Shown one piece after another: positions 35,138 through 44,766 of a stretch of 64,000 bases of DNA. Both the position numbers and the translations under genes were made by a program. Origin of the DNA: Brevibacillus brevis (GTDB lineage Bacteria; Bacillota; Bacilli; Brevibacillales; Brevibacillaceae); assembly GCF_031583145.1 (NCBI RefSeq), contig NZ_CP134050.1, positions 2,617,501 to 2,681,500 on the forward strand. The letters are read 5' to 3'. The notes beneath the pieces are model-generated. The model worked only from the letters and a program-made list of their open reading frames with translations. It made no database searches and was not told the origin of the DNA. Numbering within the stretch: the stretch's first letter is position 1; each line of letters opens with the position of its first letter.

Positions 35138-35300
35138 GTATGGCAAGCGGAGCTCTCCCCAGAATCTGTGTATAATCCATACTTCCTCCACTAACACTAT
35201 GCAGAGACTTCACGAAAAGCCAAAGGGGATGTAGCTTCAGGGCTACACGATTCCGCTTTTCTGGATTAGTTTTTGACTGCTGAAAGGAGGAGTATAACAT

Positions 35301-36668
35301 ATGGTTTACGGAGCTACTGCACGCATCTTGTTTCCCGTAGCCCTGGTCGCGCTGGTAGGGGCGGGTGTGTGGGGGTATCAGGAGCACAATGAGAAAAACT
35401 CGGTGCTGATCAAGGCGGAAAACTCATATCAACGGGCTTTTCATGATCTGACATACCACGTGGACAAACTTCATGACGAATTGGGGAAGGCGCTGGTCGT
35501 CAATTCGCGCCGCCAGATGACTCCTACATTGACGAGCGTATGGCGCCTCGCCTATGCGGCCCAGTCTGACGTGGGGCAATTGCCGCTCACGTTGATGCCG
35601 TTCAGCAAGACGGAAGAAATGCTTTCCCGGGTCGCAGATTTCTCCTACCGGGTAGCTGTGAGAGATCTGGACAAGCAACCGCTGACCGAAAAAGAATACG
35701 GCACGCTGAAAAGCTTGCATAAGCATTCCGCCGATATTCAAAATGAGCTGCGCAAGGTGCAGTCCAATGTCATCAATAATCAGCTGCGCTGGATGGATGT
35801 GGAGACGGCACTTGCTTCCGACGACAAAAAATCGGACAACACGATTGTCGACGGATTCCAAACCATCGAGAAAAAGGTGCAGGAGTATCCGGACCTGGAT
35901 TGGGGAGTCGGCATCCAAAGCCTGGATAAAAAGAAACAGCAGCGGATCAAAGGGCTCGATGGCAAAACGATCACCAAGGAGGATGCTCAGCGCATCGCGA
36001 CGGAGTTTTTGAGAGACAAGGCGAAGGGTGCCCGAATAGAAGTGGATGAGAACGGGCAGGGCCAGCAATACAATGCGTTTAGCGTTCGAGTGAGCTCTCC
36101 CGACCAAAAGCATACGACCCACCTGGACGTGACGAAACGCGGCGGGAAAGTGGTCTGGATGATGAACGAACGTGCGGTAGGCAAAGAAACCATCGACATG
36201 AAGCAGGGAGAAGAGCTCGGACGCAAGTTTTTGGAGCACCGCGGCTTCAAGGATATGGCCGTGACAGAGACGGACAGCTACGGAAACAGCGCCGTGTACA
36301 CGTTTGTCCCGATGAAGGATGGGGTACGCATTTACCCGGACTCCATGACGGTTCAAGTCGCTCTCGACAATGGGGAAGTCACCGGGTTCAATGCGACCGA
36401 GTACTTGTTCAACAACAAGCAGCGCACGTTGCCCAAGCCGCGTATCACCAAGGAGGAGGCGCGGAAAAAAGTCAATCCGAGCGTGAAGGTGACGAGTGAA
36501 CGTCTGGCTCTGATCGAAGGCAAGAACGACGGAAACGAAGTGCTCGTCTGGGAAATGGCTTGCGACTTCGACAACAGCCCCTACATGATCTACATTAATG
36601 CGGAGAACGGGGAAGAGGAAGAAGTCGTGAAAATGGATACCGGAAAAGGTGATCGTGCGGAGAGGTAA
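35301..36668 (+). CDS. ypeB: Germination protein YpeB
   Basis: A 455-residue spore protein. An N-terminal membrane anchor (about residues 7-26) is followed by a helical region and C-terminal PepSY-type repeats (about 205-450, e.g. TKEDAQRIATEFL and TKEEARKKVNP). In Bacillus, YpeB is needed to place and keep the cortex-lytic enzyme SleB in the spore, and the two genes form an operon. Here the gene immediately upstream is not sleB. AAAGGAGG precedes the ATG at 35301. Confidence 0.93.
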   Translation: MVYGATARILFPVALVALVGAGVWGYQEHNEKNSVLIKAENSYQRAFHDLTYHVDKLHDELGKALVVNSRRQMTPTLTSVWRLAYAAQSDVGQLPLTLMPFSKTEEMLSRVADFSYRVAVRDLDKQPLTEKEYGTLKSLHKHSADIQNELRKVQSNVINNQLRWMDVETALASDDKKSDNTIVDGFQTIEKKVQEYPDLDWGVGIQSLDKKKQQRIKGLDGKTITKEDAQRIATEFLRDKAKGARIEVDENGQGQQYNAFSVRVSSPDQKHTTHLDVTKRGGKVVWMMNERAVGKETIDMKQGEELGRKFLEHRGFKDMAVTETDSYGNSAVYTFVPMKDGVRIYPDSMTVQVALDNGEVTGFNATEYLFNNKQRTLPKPRITKEEARKKVNPSVKVTSERLALIEGKNDGNEVLVWEMACDFDNSPYMIYINAENGEEEEVVKMDTGKGDRAER

Positions 36669-36787
36669 AATCATGTGCGGCAATAGTGGGGGAAGCCTTG
36701 ATTTTAGTGGCTTTCCCCATTTGCCGTAACGCAGCGCATGGGTATATAATGGAAACGTGAGAGGGGAAAAAGGAGGAACGTTTCCAC

Positions 36788-37471
36788 ATGTTGCTACCAA
36801 GAATTGGACAATCAATACGACTCAGTTTTACGGGTTCCTCTGAAGAGACGCGGGAGCATACTTACAAGAGCAGAATCGTGGACATTCAAGACGAGATTGC
36901 GTTAATCGAATTGCCGACCAATGAAGATACGGGTCGCACAGGCTTGTTCGGGGCGGGGGAAGCCTGCGAAGTCTGGTATCTGGGGGAGGATGGCTCCCGG
37001 TTCGATTTCCGTTCCACGATCGTGGGCAGGAGAAGCGAGCACATCCCGGTGTTGTTTTTGCAATTGCCCGCAAAGGATGCCATTCACCGTACGCAGCGTC
37101 GCAACTATTTGCGGATTGACTCTTCCCTGGACGTTGCCATCAAGCTGGACGACCCCATCAGGCGCTATCATTTTCTCGCCAGAACGGTCGATATCAGCGG
37201 CGGGGGCTTGTCTTTTACCTGTGAAGAATCATACCGGCTGCAAACGGGCGACAAGGTCCAGGTGTGGATATCCATGCCGAACAAATCGGGAGCTGTGCAG
37301 CATGCAAGCGCAGTCATGGAGGTCGTACGCCAGAAGCCGGCCGAGAAAAAAGGCTTGCATCAGTGGATTTCGGGCAAGTTTGTGCAAATCAGCGAACAGG
37401 ATCGGGCAAAAGTGGTCCGCGCATGCTATGAAAGACAGTTGGAGCTACGCAAAAAGGGAGTTGTTGAGTAA
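36788..37471 (+). CDS. PilZ-domain c-di-GMP receptor (YpfA/MotI-like)
   Basis: A 227-residue protein with an N-terminal YcgR-like beta domain (1-95) and a C-terminal PilZ domain (about 97-220). The c-di-GMP-binding residues are visible: QRRNYLR for the RxxxR box and DISGGGLSF for the (D/N)xSxxG box. In B. subtilis the protein in this position, YpfA (MotI/DgrA), binds the stator MotA and acts as a flagellar clutch. The same role is likely here, and the multi-domain cyclase/phosphodiesterase at 3.1 kb could feed it. AAGGAGG precedes the ATG. Confidence 0.9.
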   Translation: MLLPRIGQSIRLSFTGSSEETREHTYKSRIVDIQDEIALIELPTNEDTGRTGLFGAGEACEVWYLGEDGSRFDFRSTIVGRRSEHIPVLFLQLPAKDAIHRTQRRNYLRIDSSLDVAIKLDDPIRRYHFLARTVDISGGGLSFTCEESYRLQTGDKVQVWISMPNKSGAVQHASAVMEVVRQKPAEKKGLHQWISGKFVQISEQDRAKVVRACYERQLELRKKGVVE

Positions 37472-37498
37472 CATCCGATCCAAAAGGACGTGAAGCAG

Positions 37499-37681
37499 GT
37501 GACGAGTCAGTACAACGAGTGCTTTCGACGTTTCGCAGGCAGGATGGAAAAAGGCATCATGATCGGAATTGTTGTTTGTGCGATGGCTCTCACCGTCGGA
37601 GAAATGCTGATCCAGTACGCGCCGACGCGGCTGTTTCTGGTCGAGACGGAGCGGCTGGAAGGAGTTTCTAGACTCCCATGA
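37499..37681 (+). CDS. Small membrane protein, YpfB-like
   Basis: A 60-residue protein with one membrane helix (about residues 18-37, GIMIGIVVCAMALTVGEMLI). Position and size match B. subtilis YpfB (DUF5359). The start is uncertain: GTG at 37499 has AAGG about 10 bases upstream, while GTG at 37490 is too close to it. Function unknown. Confidence 0.65.
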   Translation: MTSQYNECFRRFAGRMEKGIMIGIVVCAMALTVGEMLIQYAPTRLFLVETERLEGVSRLP

Positions 37682-37685
37682 GGGT

Positions 37686-37714
37686 TTGCGCAAGCTTCCA
37701 TACTATGGTACTAT
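37686..37714 (+). promoter_or_regulatory. Sigma-A promoter of cmk-plsC
   Basis: TTGCGC (37686-37691), 17 bases, TACTAT (37709-37714). It is about 107 bases before the cmk start. Confidence 0.6.
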
Positions 37715-37820
37715 TATAGATAACATAGAAACAGGCAGATGTATGGTAGAGGCTTCGACAGAAGCTTTTCTTGTTTCTATTCCCTTTCCGAATTTACAGT
37801 ACATAGCAGGTGAGACGTAG

Positions 37821-38492
37821 ATGAACATTGCCATTGATGGACCAGCGGGAGCAGGAAAAAGTACTGTTGCAGGGAAAGTTGCAAGTCGCCTGGAATACGT
37901 TTACATCGATACAGGTTCGATGTATCGGGCGTTGGCATGGGCTGTCCACAACCAAGGACTTCCTATCGCCGACGAGCGTACCGTGTCCGAACTGCTGCAG
38001 CACAACCAGATTCGACTGGTTCGCGAAGGCGGACAGCAGCATGTGTACTGGAATGACACCGATGTGACCGCGTGGATCCGGACGCCGGAAGTGAGCCAAT
38101 ACGCTTCCATCGTGGCCAGCTACGGTTCCGTTCGTGAACAGATGCTGGTGTTGCAAAGAAACTTGGCAAAGCAGGGCAACGTCGTGATGGACGGAAGAGA
38201 TATCGGGACTCACGTGCTGCCCGACGCTGAGGTGAAGATCTTTCTGACTGCTTCCATTCGGGAGCGGGCCGAGAGAAGATGGAAAGAACTCCTCGCAAAA
38301 GGAAGTCAGGCACAGCTCGCCGATCTGGAGAAGGAAATCGCAGAGCGCGACTACCGCGACATGAACAGGGAAGCAGCTCCCCTTCGTCAGGCGGAAGATG
38401 CCGTGCTGGTGGATACCACCGGGATGAGCATCGATGAGGTCGTGGAAAAAATCCTGCAAATTTGCGAGCGAATGGGAGAGTCCGCCCAGTGA
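37821..38492 (+). CDS. cmk: Cytidylate kinase
   Basis: A 223-residue enzyme that phosphorylates CMP and dCMP. It has the P-loop IDGPAGAGKSTVA, the TGSMYRALAW segment and DGRDIGTHVLPDA. GGTGAG precedes the ATG at 37821. Its stop overlaps the plsC start (GTGA), so the two are coupled. Confidence 0.96.
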   Translation: MNIAIDGPAGAGKSTVAGKVASRLEYVYIDTGSMYRALAWAVHNQGLPIADERTVSELLQHNQIRLVREGGQQHVYWNDTDVTAWIRTPEVSQYASIVASYGSVREQMLVLQRNLAKQGNVVMDGRDIGTHVLPDAEVKIFLTASIRERAERRWKELLAKGSQAQLADLEKEIAERDYRDMNREAAPLRQAEDAVLVDTTGMSIDEVVEKILQICERMGESAQ

Positions 38493-39082
38493 GTTACTAT
38501 CGTACATTTCGAGGCTTTTTTCGGATTATTTTTTCGCTTGTCTTTCGATGGCAAGTAATCGGGCGTGAACATATACCTAAGGAAGGCCCTGTCATTCTTT
38601 GCGCCAATCACATTTCGCTGTGGGATCCGCCGCTGCTCGGTTCAGGAATCGAGCGCATGGTGAATTTCATGGCGAAGGAAGAGCTGTTCCGCATCCCCGT
38701 TCTCTCTTTCCTGATCACCAAGTTCGGAGCATTTCCGGTCAAGAGAGGGGCAGGCGACCGTGCAGCGATCCGGGCGACGCTGAAACTGCTGGAAGATGGG
38801 AAAATCTTGGGAATATTTCCGGAAGGCACACGCAGCAAGACAGGTGAACTTGGTGAAGGTATGCATGGTGTCGCCCTATTCGCCCTCAAATCGCAGGCAC
38901 AGGTCATTCCGGTCGCAATCGTCGGGCCATACCGTTGGTTCCGCCCCATCAAAATCGTATACGGCGAGCCGATCGACCTGACAGCGTTGCGTGAGGTCAA
39001 GTCGAACGCAGATACGTTAAAAGAGACAAGCGATCTGATTATGCGGCACATCCGAGAATTGCTTGATCAGCATCGTTCCTAA
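38489..39082 (+). CDS. plsC: 1-acyl-sn-glycerol-3-phosphate acyltransferase
   Basis: A 197-residue membrane-associated enzyme that makes phosphatidic acid from lysophosphatidic acid. It has the catalytic NHISLWD (HxxxxD box) and FPEGTRSKTGEL substrate motif. The start is GTG at 38489, eight bases after GGGAGAG and overlapping the cmk stop. The glycerol-3-phosphate acyltransferase plsY lies 6 kb downstream, so two steps of phospholipid synthesis are in this window. Confidence 0.95.
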   Translation: MSYYRTFRGFFRIIFSLVFRWQVIGREHIPKEGPVILCANHISLWDPPLLGSGIERMVNFMAKEELFRIPVLSFLITKFGAFPVKRGAGDRAAIRATLKLLEDGKILGIFPEGTRSKTGELGEGMHGVALFALKSQAQVIPVAIVGPYRWFRPIKIVYGEPIDLTALREVKSNADTLKETSDLIMRHIRELLDQHRS

Positions 39083-39268
39083 GCAGACGGTATAGAATTA
39101 CTAAAGGGTAGAATACTAATTCTGCTGGAACATACTGGCTTCGTCAGTAGGAACTGCAAGCCCTCGGGCGGCAGTTAAAAATATACATGCTCCCGCTTCG
39201 TGTAACGTGGTAAAAAGAACGTCTACATAGATGGTCTGGGACTGGATGGTATTAAGGAGGTCTTTTGG

Positions 39269-40441
39269 ATGATGGAAGAAACGAACGTAAGTCTAACAGA
39301 TGCAAAGACGGTTTCCGTGGGGGATGTCGTCAAGGCTACCGTAACGAAAGTGGAAGACAAACAAGCTTTGGTCGACGTCGGCTACAAATACGATGGACTC
39401 ATTCCGATCAGTGAACTTTCTCCCCTGCACGTCGAAAAAGTATCGGACGTGGTAGCCGTCGGCGACACCTTCGAAGTGAAGGTGATCAAGCTGAACGACG
39501 AGAAGGAAGAGCTCGTGGTGTCCAAAAAAGCGGTCGCCATGGAATCTTCCTGGGCAGACCTGGAGAAAAAGATGGCGGATGGCGAGATCATCGAGGCAAC
39601 CGTCAAGGAAGTAGTCAAAGGCGGTCTCGTCGTTGATGTCGGCGTACGCGGCTTTATCCCTGCTTCGATGGTAGAGCGCCATTTTGTTGAGGACTTTTCC
39701 GATTACAAAGGGAAGTCTTTGACCCTCAAAGTCGTTGAAATGGACAAAGAAAAGAACAAAGTAATCCTCTCCCACAAAGCTGTCCTGGAAGAGGAAGCCA
39801 AGCAACAAAAGCAATCGGTACTGGATAAAATTCAGCCGGGACAAATCCTCGAAGGTACTGTGCAGCGCATGACAGACTTCGGCGTCTTTGTCGACATCGG
39901 CGGAGTTGACGGCCTCGTACACGTTTCTGAGCTGGCGTGGAATCGCGTCGATAAGCCTTCCGACGTCGTAAAAGAGGGCGACAAGGTAACCGTGAAAGTG
40001 CTCAAAGTCGACAAGGAAAATGAGCGGATCGGTCTGAGCATCAAGGAAACGCAGGCGGGCCCTTGGGCGAAAGTGGCTGACGAATTCAAAGTGGGCTCCG
40101 TCGTGAACGGTACCGTCAAGCGTCTGGTTTCGTTCGGTGCATTCGTGGAAGTGGCACCTGGCATCGAAGGGCTGGTTCACATTTCCCAAATTGCCAACCG
40201 TCGTGTAAACACACCTGGAGAGGTCCTGAAAGAAGGCCAAGAAGTACAGGTGAAAATCCTGGACATCGTCCCGCAAGAGCAGCGTATCAGCCTGAGCATT
40301 CGCGCCGTCGAGGAAGATCGCGTGGAGCAGGCAGAGCGTGCCAGCAAAAAAGAGCAGCAGCAATTCCAGCAAGAAAACAACCAGCCGATGGGCGTAACGC
40401 TGGGCGAGCTGTTTGGCGACCTGAAAGACAAATTCAAGTAA
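39269..40441 (+). CDS. S1-domain RNA-binding protein (ribosomal protein S1 homolog, YpfD)
   Basis: A 390-residue protein with four S1 domains (about residues 15-90, 105-170, 190-260 and 275-345). Typical pieces are GVFVDIGGVDGLVHVSELAW and GAFVEVAPGIEGLVHISQIA. The C-terminus is Gln-rich. Firmicute S1 homologs are shorter than the six-domain E. coli S1 and are not always ribosome-bound. AAGGAGG precedes the ATG at 39269. It stands alone before a terminator. Confidence 0.93.
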   Translation: MMEETNVSLTDAKTVSVGDVVKATVTKVEDKQALVDVGYKYDGLIPISELSPLHVEKVSDVVAVGDTFEVKVIKLNDEKEELVVSKKAVAMESSWADLEKKMADGEIIEATVKEVVKGGLVVDVGVRGFIPASMVERHFVEDFSDYKGKSLTLKVVEMDKEKNKVILSHKAVLEEEAKQQKQSVLDKIQPGQILEGTVQRMTDFGVFVDIGGVDGLVHVSELAWNRVDKPSDVVKEGDKVTVKVLKVDKENERIGLSIKETQAGPWAKVADEFKVGSVVNGTVKRLVSFGAFVEVAPGIEGLVHISQIANRRVNTPGEVLKEGQEVQVKILDIVPQEQRISLSIRAVEEDRVEQAERASKKEQQQFQQENNQPMGVTLGELFGDLKDKFK

Positions 40442-40455
40442 GCAATGATAGATGA

Positions 40456-40484
40456 GGGGATACGCACAGGCGTATCCCTTTTTC
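40456..40484 (+). terminator. Terminator of the S1-domain gene
   Basis: A 9-bp stem with GGGGATACG/CGTATCCC arms around ACAGG, followed by five T. Confidence 0.85.
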
Positions 40485-40513
40485 TTTGGTATTCGAAGGA
40501 AAGGAGAATGGGA

Positions 40514-41566
40514 ATGGATCGGTCTTTGCGAAAGCTCGAACATATCCGGCATGCACTGTCTGCACAAGAAATGGAGGGAAGCGTATTTGACGATGTCCGA
40601 TTCGTTCCGAACAGCCTGCCTGACTCTCGATATGCGGATACGTCGCTTATCTGCGATCTAGGACCGTTTCGGCTCTCCTCGCCGATTCTGATCAATGCGA
40701 TGACTGGCGGGGCCGAGCAGACGACACAAATCAACCGCAAGCTGGCCATCATTGCGAGAGAGCGAGGACTGGCGATGGCGGTCGGCTCCCAGATGGCGGC
40801 ATTGCGGGATCCAACTGTCCGGCATAGCTACCAGGTCGTCCGGGAAGAGCATCCACACGGAATCATCTTTGCAAACGTGGGGGCGGAAGCGACCGTGGAG
40901 GAAGCGCAGGCGGCTGTTGACATGATCGAAGCGGATGGGCTGCAAATTCATTTGAATGTAATGCAAGAGCTCTTGATGCCGGAGGGAGACCGGGAATTTC
41001 GGGGCTATCTCGAGCGCATTAGCAGCATTCGGGAGAGCGTGAACGTACCGGTGATCGTCAAGGAGGTAGGCTTTGGCATGGCGAGGAGCAGCATTCAGGA
41101 GCTGGTGGGAATAGGCGTCGATTTGATTGATGTCGGAGGCAAAGGAGGAACCAACTTTGCCAGGGTCGAGAATATGCGCCGGACCGAGCCTCTTGTCATG
41201 TTTGAAGAGTGGGGGCTGTCCACGGTCGAGAGCTTGCTGGAGGCCTCGTGTGCGACAGGCCTCACTACGCAGTTCATCGCGACAGGAGGCATCCGAAATG
41301 GATACGATGCAGCTAAAGCACTGGCGTTAGGGGCTTCAGCATCTGGAATCGCGGGTGCGATGCTGAAGTGCGTGCAGACGATGAGTCTCGAAGAATGTAT
41401 GGAAGCCGTGGATATGTGGCACCACCAGATCAGGATCGTAATGACGGCGCTGGGGGTAAAACGGGTGAGTGGGCTTTCAGAGCAGCCGCTTCTCATAACG
41501 GGAAAGACGGCCGAGTTGGCGCGCCTGCGCGGCATTTCCTTGGAGCGGTGGGCGCAAAAGAAGTGA
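40514..41566 (+). CDS. fni: Type 2 isopentenyl-diphosphate delta-isomerase
   Basis: A 350-residue FMN- and NADPH-dependent enzyme that interconverts isopentenyl and dimethylallyl diphosphate. Family marks are RKLEHIRHAL at the N-terminus, NAMTGGAEQT, VGSQMAAL, HLNVMQELLMPEGD, KEVGFGM and GGKGGTNFA. The ATG at 40514 has AAGGAG seven bases upstream; the ATG at 40508 is too close to it. It supplies prenyl units used by hepS-hepT further down the window. Confidence 0.95.
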   Translation: MDRSLRKLEHIRHALSAQEMEGSVFDDVRFVPNSLPDSRYADTSLICDLGPFRLSSPILINAMTGGAEQTTQINRKLAIIARERGLAMAVGSQMAALRDPTVRHSYQVVREEHPHGIIFANVGAEATVEEAQAAVDMIEADGLQIHLNVMQELLMPEGDREFRGYLERISSIRESVNVPVIVKEVGFGMARSSIQELVGIGVDLIDVGGKGGTNFARVENMRRTEPLVMFEEWGLSTVESLLEASCATGLTTQFIATGGIRNGYDAAKALALGASASGIAGAMLKCVQTMSLEECMEAVDMWHHQIRIVMTALGVKRVSGLSEQPLLITGKTAELARLRGISLERWAQKK

Positions 41567-41646
41567 GTCGTCCAGCCGGTGACTCATGAAAGGCTGGAGG
41601 TTGAGGCATACTTTGGGGAGACTACCACATCCCAAAGGAGAAGAAC

Positions 41647-42282
41647 ATGAACGAGGGAACCATTGCGCTTCTTTCCCAGTGGTGCTTGATTTGCTTGGTC
41701 TGGATGGGGAGCATGGATCCACTGCTGTCGGAAATGAAGGTGTCACCGAGACGCTTGCTTGCCGTCCTTTGCGCGTTTCTGCTCTGTTCCTTTGTCAGTT
41801 GGAAAGTGTACTTCGCACCGATCGAAGTGAGTCTCAGCGGTGCGATGCTGCCTTTTTTGGCCAGCGCTTGGCTGTACGCCCGGCTGCCTCAGGTGCACAG
41901 GAGGCTGTATGTGCTGGGAGCGTGCGCTACGGCAGTCCTTCTGTTTTGGCTAAGGTGGCTGTTTTTCAACGATCCCATCCTGTTGTTTTGGGATGAACGA
42001 GTGATTTTGCCGGTCACCGGAATCTTGTCCATCTTGGCGATGACTCGTCACCGTGTAGCCCAATTGTTCCAAGTGATGGTCGCTCTCCCATTGGCCGACG
42101 TGCTCTACTCTCTGTACTTCCGAAGGCTTTCCGGTACTTGCTCGCTGGGGAGCGAGTATGCGCAAGATTTGCTTTGGAGCGCGATCTCTTTATGGGGGAT
42201 TGTCACAATCACGCGCTTGGCTGCACTGCGTATCCTCAAATGGAAGAAGACCGCGTCACCCGATTCCAACCCAAAGAGGTGA
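41647..42282 (+). CDS. yphA: Integral membrane protein, YphA-like
   Basis: A 211-residue hydrophobic protein with about six helices and a basic tail. It sits where yphA lies in B. subtilis, after fni and before the YIEGIA gene. The function is unknown. AAAGGAGAA precedes the ATG. Confidence 0.75.
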   Translation: MNEGTIALLSQWCLICLVWMGSMDPLLSEMKVSPRRLLAVLCAFLLCSFVSWKVYFAPIEVSLSGAMLPFLASAWLYARLPQVHRRLYVLGACATAVLLFWLRWLFFNDPILLFWDERVILPVTGILSILAMTRHRVAQLFQVMVALPLADVLYSLYFRRLSGTCSLGSEYAQDLLWSAISLWGIVTITRLAALRILKWKKTASPDSNPKR

Positions 42283-42292
42283 GGAGGCCAAC

Positions 42293-43198
42293 ATGCTGCC
42301 ACAACTGCTTCGAAATGAGTTCGTTTTTCCGCTGGCCATCGGATTTGTTTTCGGGATTCTGTGCCGGATCAATTTGCTGAGGACGGATTACCGGCAATAC
42401 CCCACCTATCCGCACGGGAAAATCATTCACGTCTCCCTTGGCGTCATTGCGTCAGCGCTGGGAGCGTTGGCGATTCCGGCATTGCTCAAGGAAAACTATA
42501 CGGCTGTCACTTTTCTCACGGTGGCTGCCCAGCAATTCCGGGATGTGCGGAATATGGAGAGGACGACCCTCAGCGAGATCGACAAGCAGGAGCTGGTGCC
42601 GCGGGGAGGTCCTTACATCGAAGGGATCGCCATGGTGTTTGAAGGCCGGAACTATCTGGTCATGTTCACGTCGCTGTTGACGACGACCGCCACGATCTTT
42701 TTTCAGTGGTGGGGAGGGATCATTGTCGGGCTAATCGCGATCGCCGCATCCATGAAGCTGAAGTCGGGCAAGACGCTGAAGCTGATTGTGGATGTCGACC
42801 CGGCTCCGGTCAGGGTGGAAGGCAAAGACCTGTATGTGGGAGACATCTACATCATGAACGTCGGGCTGCAAGACTCGCAAAACGTAATCCGGGAGCAGGG
42901 GATGGGCTTTATCCTGGTACCCAAAGATGCGAATGCGACAGTCACGATCGCACACCCCGGACAGCGCCAGGCGATTCTGCACGATGTCGCGACACAATTG
43001 GGAGTGTACACGGATTCGGGCGAGCCGTCTTTGACACCGTTGGTTAAGCGGGATCTGCATACCGGCAGACTGGGCGTTTTCTTGCTTCCCCAGGTCAAGG
43101 ATCCGGATCGGGCCCAGAGTGTCATCCGCGCCGTTCCCATCCTGGAGAGCGTATTCCGCATGCCGCTCAAAACCAATGCCGCGAAGCAGGAGGTGTAG
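42293..43198 (+). CDS. YIEGIA-domain membrane protein (YphB-like)
   Basis: A 301-residue protein bearing the signature YIEGIA (within GGPYIEGIAMVF, about residue 105). Three or four membrane helices occupy the first half, and a soluble domain follows. The family is found in spore-formers and is placed beside der and gpsA. The ATG at 42293 follows GAGGAGG. It is followed three bases later by the small partner gene. Its biochemical role is not established to my knowledge. Confidence 0.85.
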   Translation: MLPQLLRNEFVFPLAIGFVFGILCRINLLRTDYRQYPTYPHGKIIHVSLGVIASALGALAIPALLKENYTAVTFLTVAAQQFRDVRNMERTTLSEIDKQELVPRGGPYIEGIAMVFEGRNYLVMFTSLLTTTATIFFQWWGGIIVGLIAIAASMKLKSGKTLKLIVDVDPAPVRVEGKDLYVGDIYIMNVGLQDSQNVIREQGMGFILVPKDANATVTIAHPGQRQAILHDVATQLGVYTDSGEPSLTPLVKRDLHTGRLGVFLLPQVKDPDRAQSVIRAVPILESVFRMPLKTNAAKQEV

Positions 43199-43201
43199 AT
43201 C

Positions 43202-43384
43202 ATGCCGAGCCAGATTTTGGCCGTGATCACCTTGACCAAGGACAGCATCGCAGGCGGTGCCCCTATTTTTATCGAGCCGGACAAGGAAAGGATGCAGCAA
43301 ACGGCGTTTACCCTGGAGAAGATTCTGGACGCGATGGTGCATGAAATAAGGGAAGATACCCTCATCATTGTTCGGCATAACTAG
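43202..43384 (+). CDS. Small partner of the YIEGIA protein (capping complex subunit)
   Basis: A 60-residue soluble protein, beginning three bases after the YIEGIA gene, with AGGAGGTG upstream. Small proteins of this size paired with YIEGIA proteins are annotated as a capping complex subunit; I rely on memory of that naming and on the tight pairing here. It has no cysteine or membrane segment. Confidence 0.75.
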   Translation: MPSQILAVITLTKDSIAGGAPIFIEPDKERMQQTAFTLEKILDAMVHEIREDTLIIVRHN

Positions 43385-43437
43385 TCTATGGTATGATTAG
43401 CAAGACAAAAAGTAAATGAGAGAGAGTGTTGTTGATT

Positions 43438-44751
43438 ATGGGATTGCCAGTGGTAGCCATAGTGGGGAGACCCAACGTGGGCAAGTCCACGATATTTAAC
43501 AGGCTGGTCGGCGAGAGAATCGCCATCGTGGAAGATATGCCGGGGGTAACCCGTGACCGTCTGTACGGAAAAGGAGAATGGTTGACCCACACGTTTCACG
43601 TGATTGATACGGGCGGAATTGAGTTCGGCGAGACCGACGAAATTCTCACGCAAATGCGTTACCAGGCGGAGCTCGCCATCGATGAGGCGGATGTGATCAT
43701 CATGATCGCGGACAGCCGGACAGGCGTGACTGACGCAGATATGGAGCTGGCGCGAATGCTGAACCGCACGGGGAAGCCGATCGTGCTTGCCGTGAACAAA
43801 GCGGACAACCCGGACATGCGCGCCGATATTTACGATTTTTACTCCCTCGGACTGGGAGAGCCTTATCCGATTTCGGGGGCTCACGGTCTTGGCCTGGGGG
43901 ATATGCTGGAGGAAGTCGCCCGTCATTTTCCGGAGCGGGACGAAGACGAGTACAGCGACGATGTCATTCGCGTGTCGATCATCGGACGCCCAAACGTCGG
44001 GAAGTCGTCGTTGACCAATGCGATTCTCGGCGAAGAGCGCGTCATTGTCAGCGATGTGGCAGGCACGACCCGGGATGCGATCGATACGCCGTTTGAACGG
44101 GACGGGCAGAGCTACATCCTCGTGGATACGGCAGGGATGCGCAAACGCGGGAAGGTGTACGAGAATACCGAGAAGTACAGCGTGATGCGGGCGATGCGGG
44201 CCATCGAGGACTCGGATGTCGTGCTGGTTGTCATCAACGGGGAAGAAGGCATCATCGAGCAGGACAAAAAGATCGCGGGCTATGCGCACGAAGCAGGGCG
44301 CGGTGTCATGATCGTCGTCAACAAGTGGGATGCTGTGGAAAAGGACGACAAAACCATGCAGCGCTTCACCGAGTTGATCCGCGAAGAGTTCAAATATCTG
44401 GACTACGCTCCTATTCTGTACGTCTCGGCCAAGTCCAAGCAGCGCGTACATACGATACTGCCGAAAGTCAATGAAATCGCACAGGCGCATGCCATGCGCG
44501 TCCCGACCTCCGTGCTGAACGATCTGGTGACGGATGCCACGATTCGGACTCCACCGCCATCCGACAGAGGAAAACGTCTCAAGATCAACTATGCGACGCA
44601 GGCGACCGTCAAGCCGCCGACGTTCATTTTGTTCGTCAATGACCCGGAACTGATGCATTTCTCCTATGAGCGCTATATAGAGAACAAAATACGGGAAGCG
44701 TTTGTGTTTGAAGGGACGCCGGTACGTATTTGGACGCGGAAAAAAACGTAG
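43438..44751 (+). CDS. der: Ribosome biogenesis GTPase Der (EngA)
   Basis: A 437-residue protein with two GTPase domains in tandem and a C-terminal KH-like domain; it helps assemble the 50S subunit. Both P-loops are clear ([13 protein letters not shown] and [13 protein letters not shown]), as are DTGG and DTAG switch II motifs and the NKAD and NKWD base-recognition motifs. I chose the ATG at 43438 because family members start with this [10 protein letters not shown] segment; a GTG at 43426 also lies in frame. Confidence 0.97.
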   Translation: MGLPVVAIVGRPNVGKSTIFNRLVGERIAIVEDMPGVTRDRLYGKGEWLTHTFHVIDTGGIEFGETDEILTQMRYQAELAIDEADVIIMIADSRTGVTDADMELARMLNRTGKPIVLAVNKADNPDMRADIYDFYSLGLGEPYPISGAHGLGLGDMLEEVARHFPERDEDEYSDDVIRVSIIGRPNVGKSSLTNAILGEERVIVSDVAGTTRDAIDTPFERDGQSYILVDTAGMRKRGKVYENTEKYSVMRAMRAIEDSDVVLVVINGEEGIIEQDKKIAGYAHEAGRGVMIVVNKWDAVEKDDKTMQRFTELIREEFKYLDYAPILYVSAKSKQRVHTILPKVNEIAQAHAMRVPTSVLNDLVTDATIRTPPPSDRGKRLKINYATQATVKPPTFILFVNDPELMHFSYERYIENKIREAFVFEGTPVRIWTRKKT

Positions 44752-44766
44752 GGAGAGGAAACCGCC

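Noticed and set aside
43381-44658. 425-codon open frame opposite der
   Set aside because: It is antisense to a clear two-domain GTPase and has no independent support.
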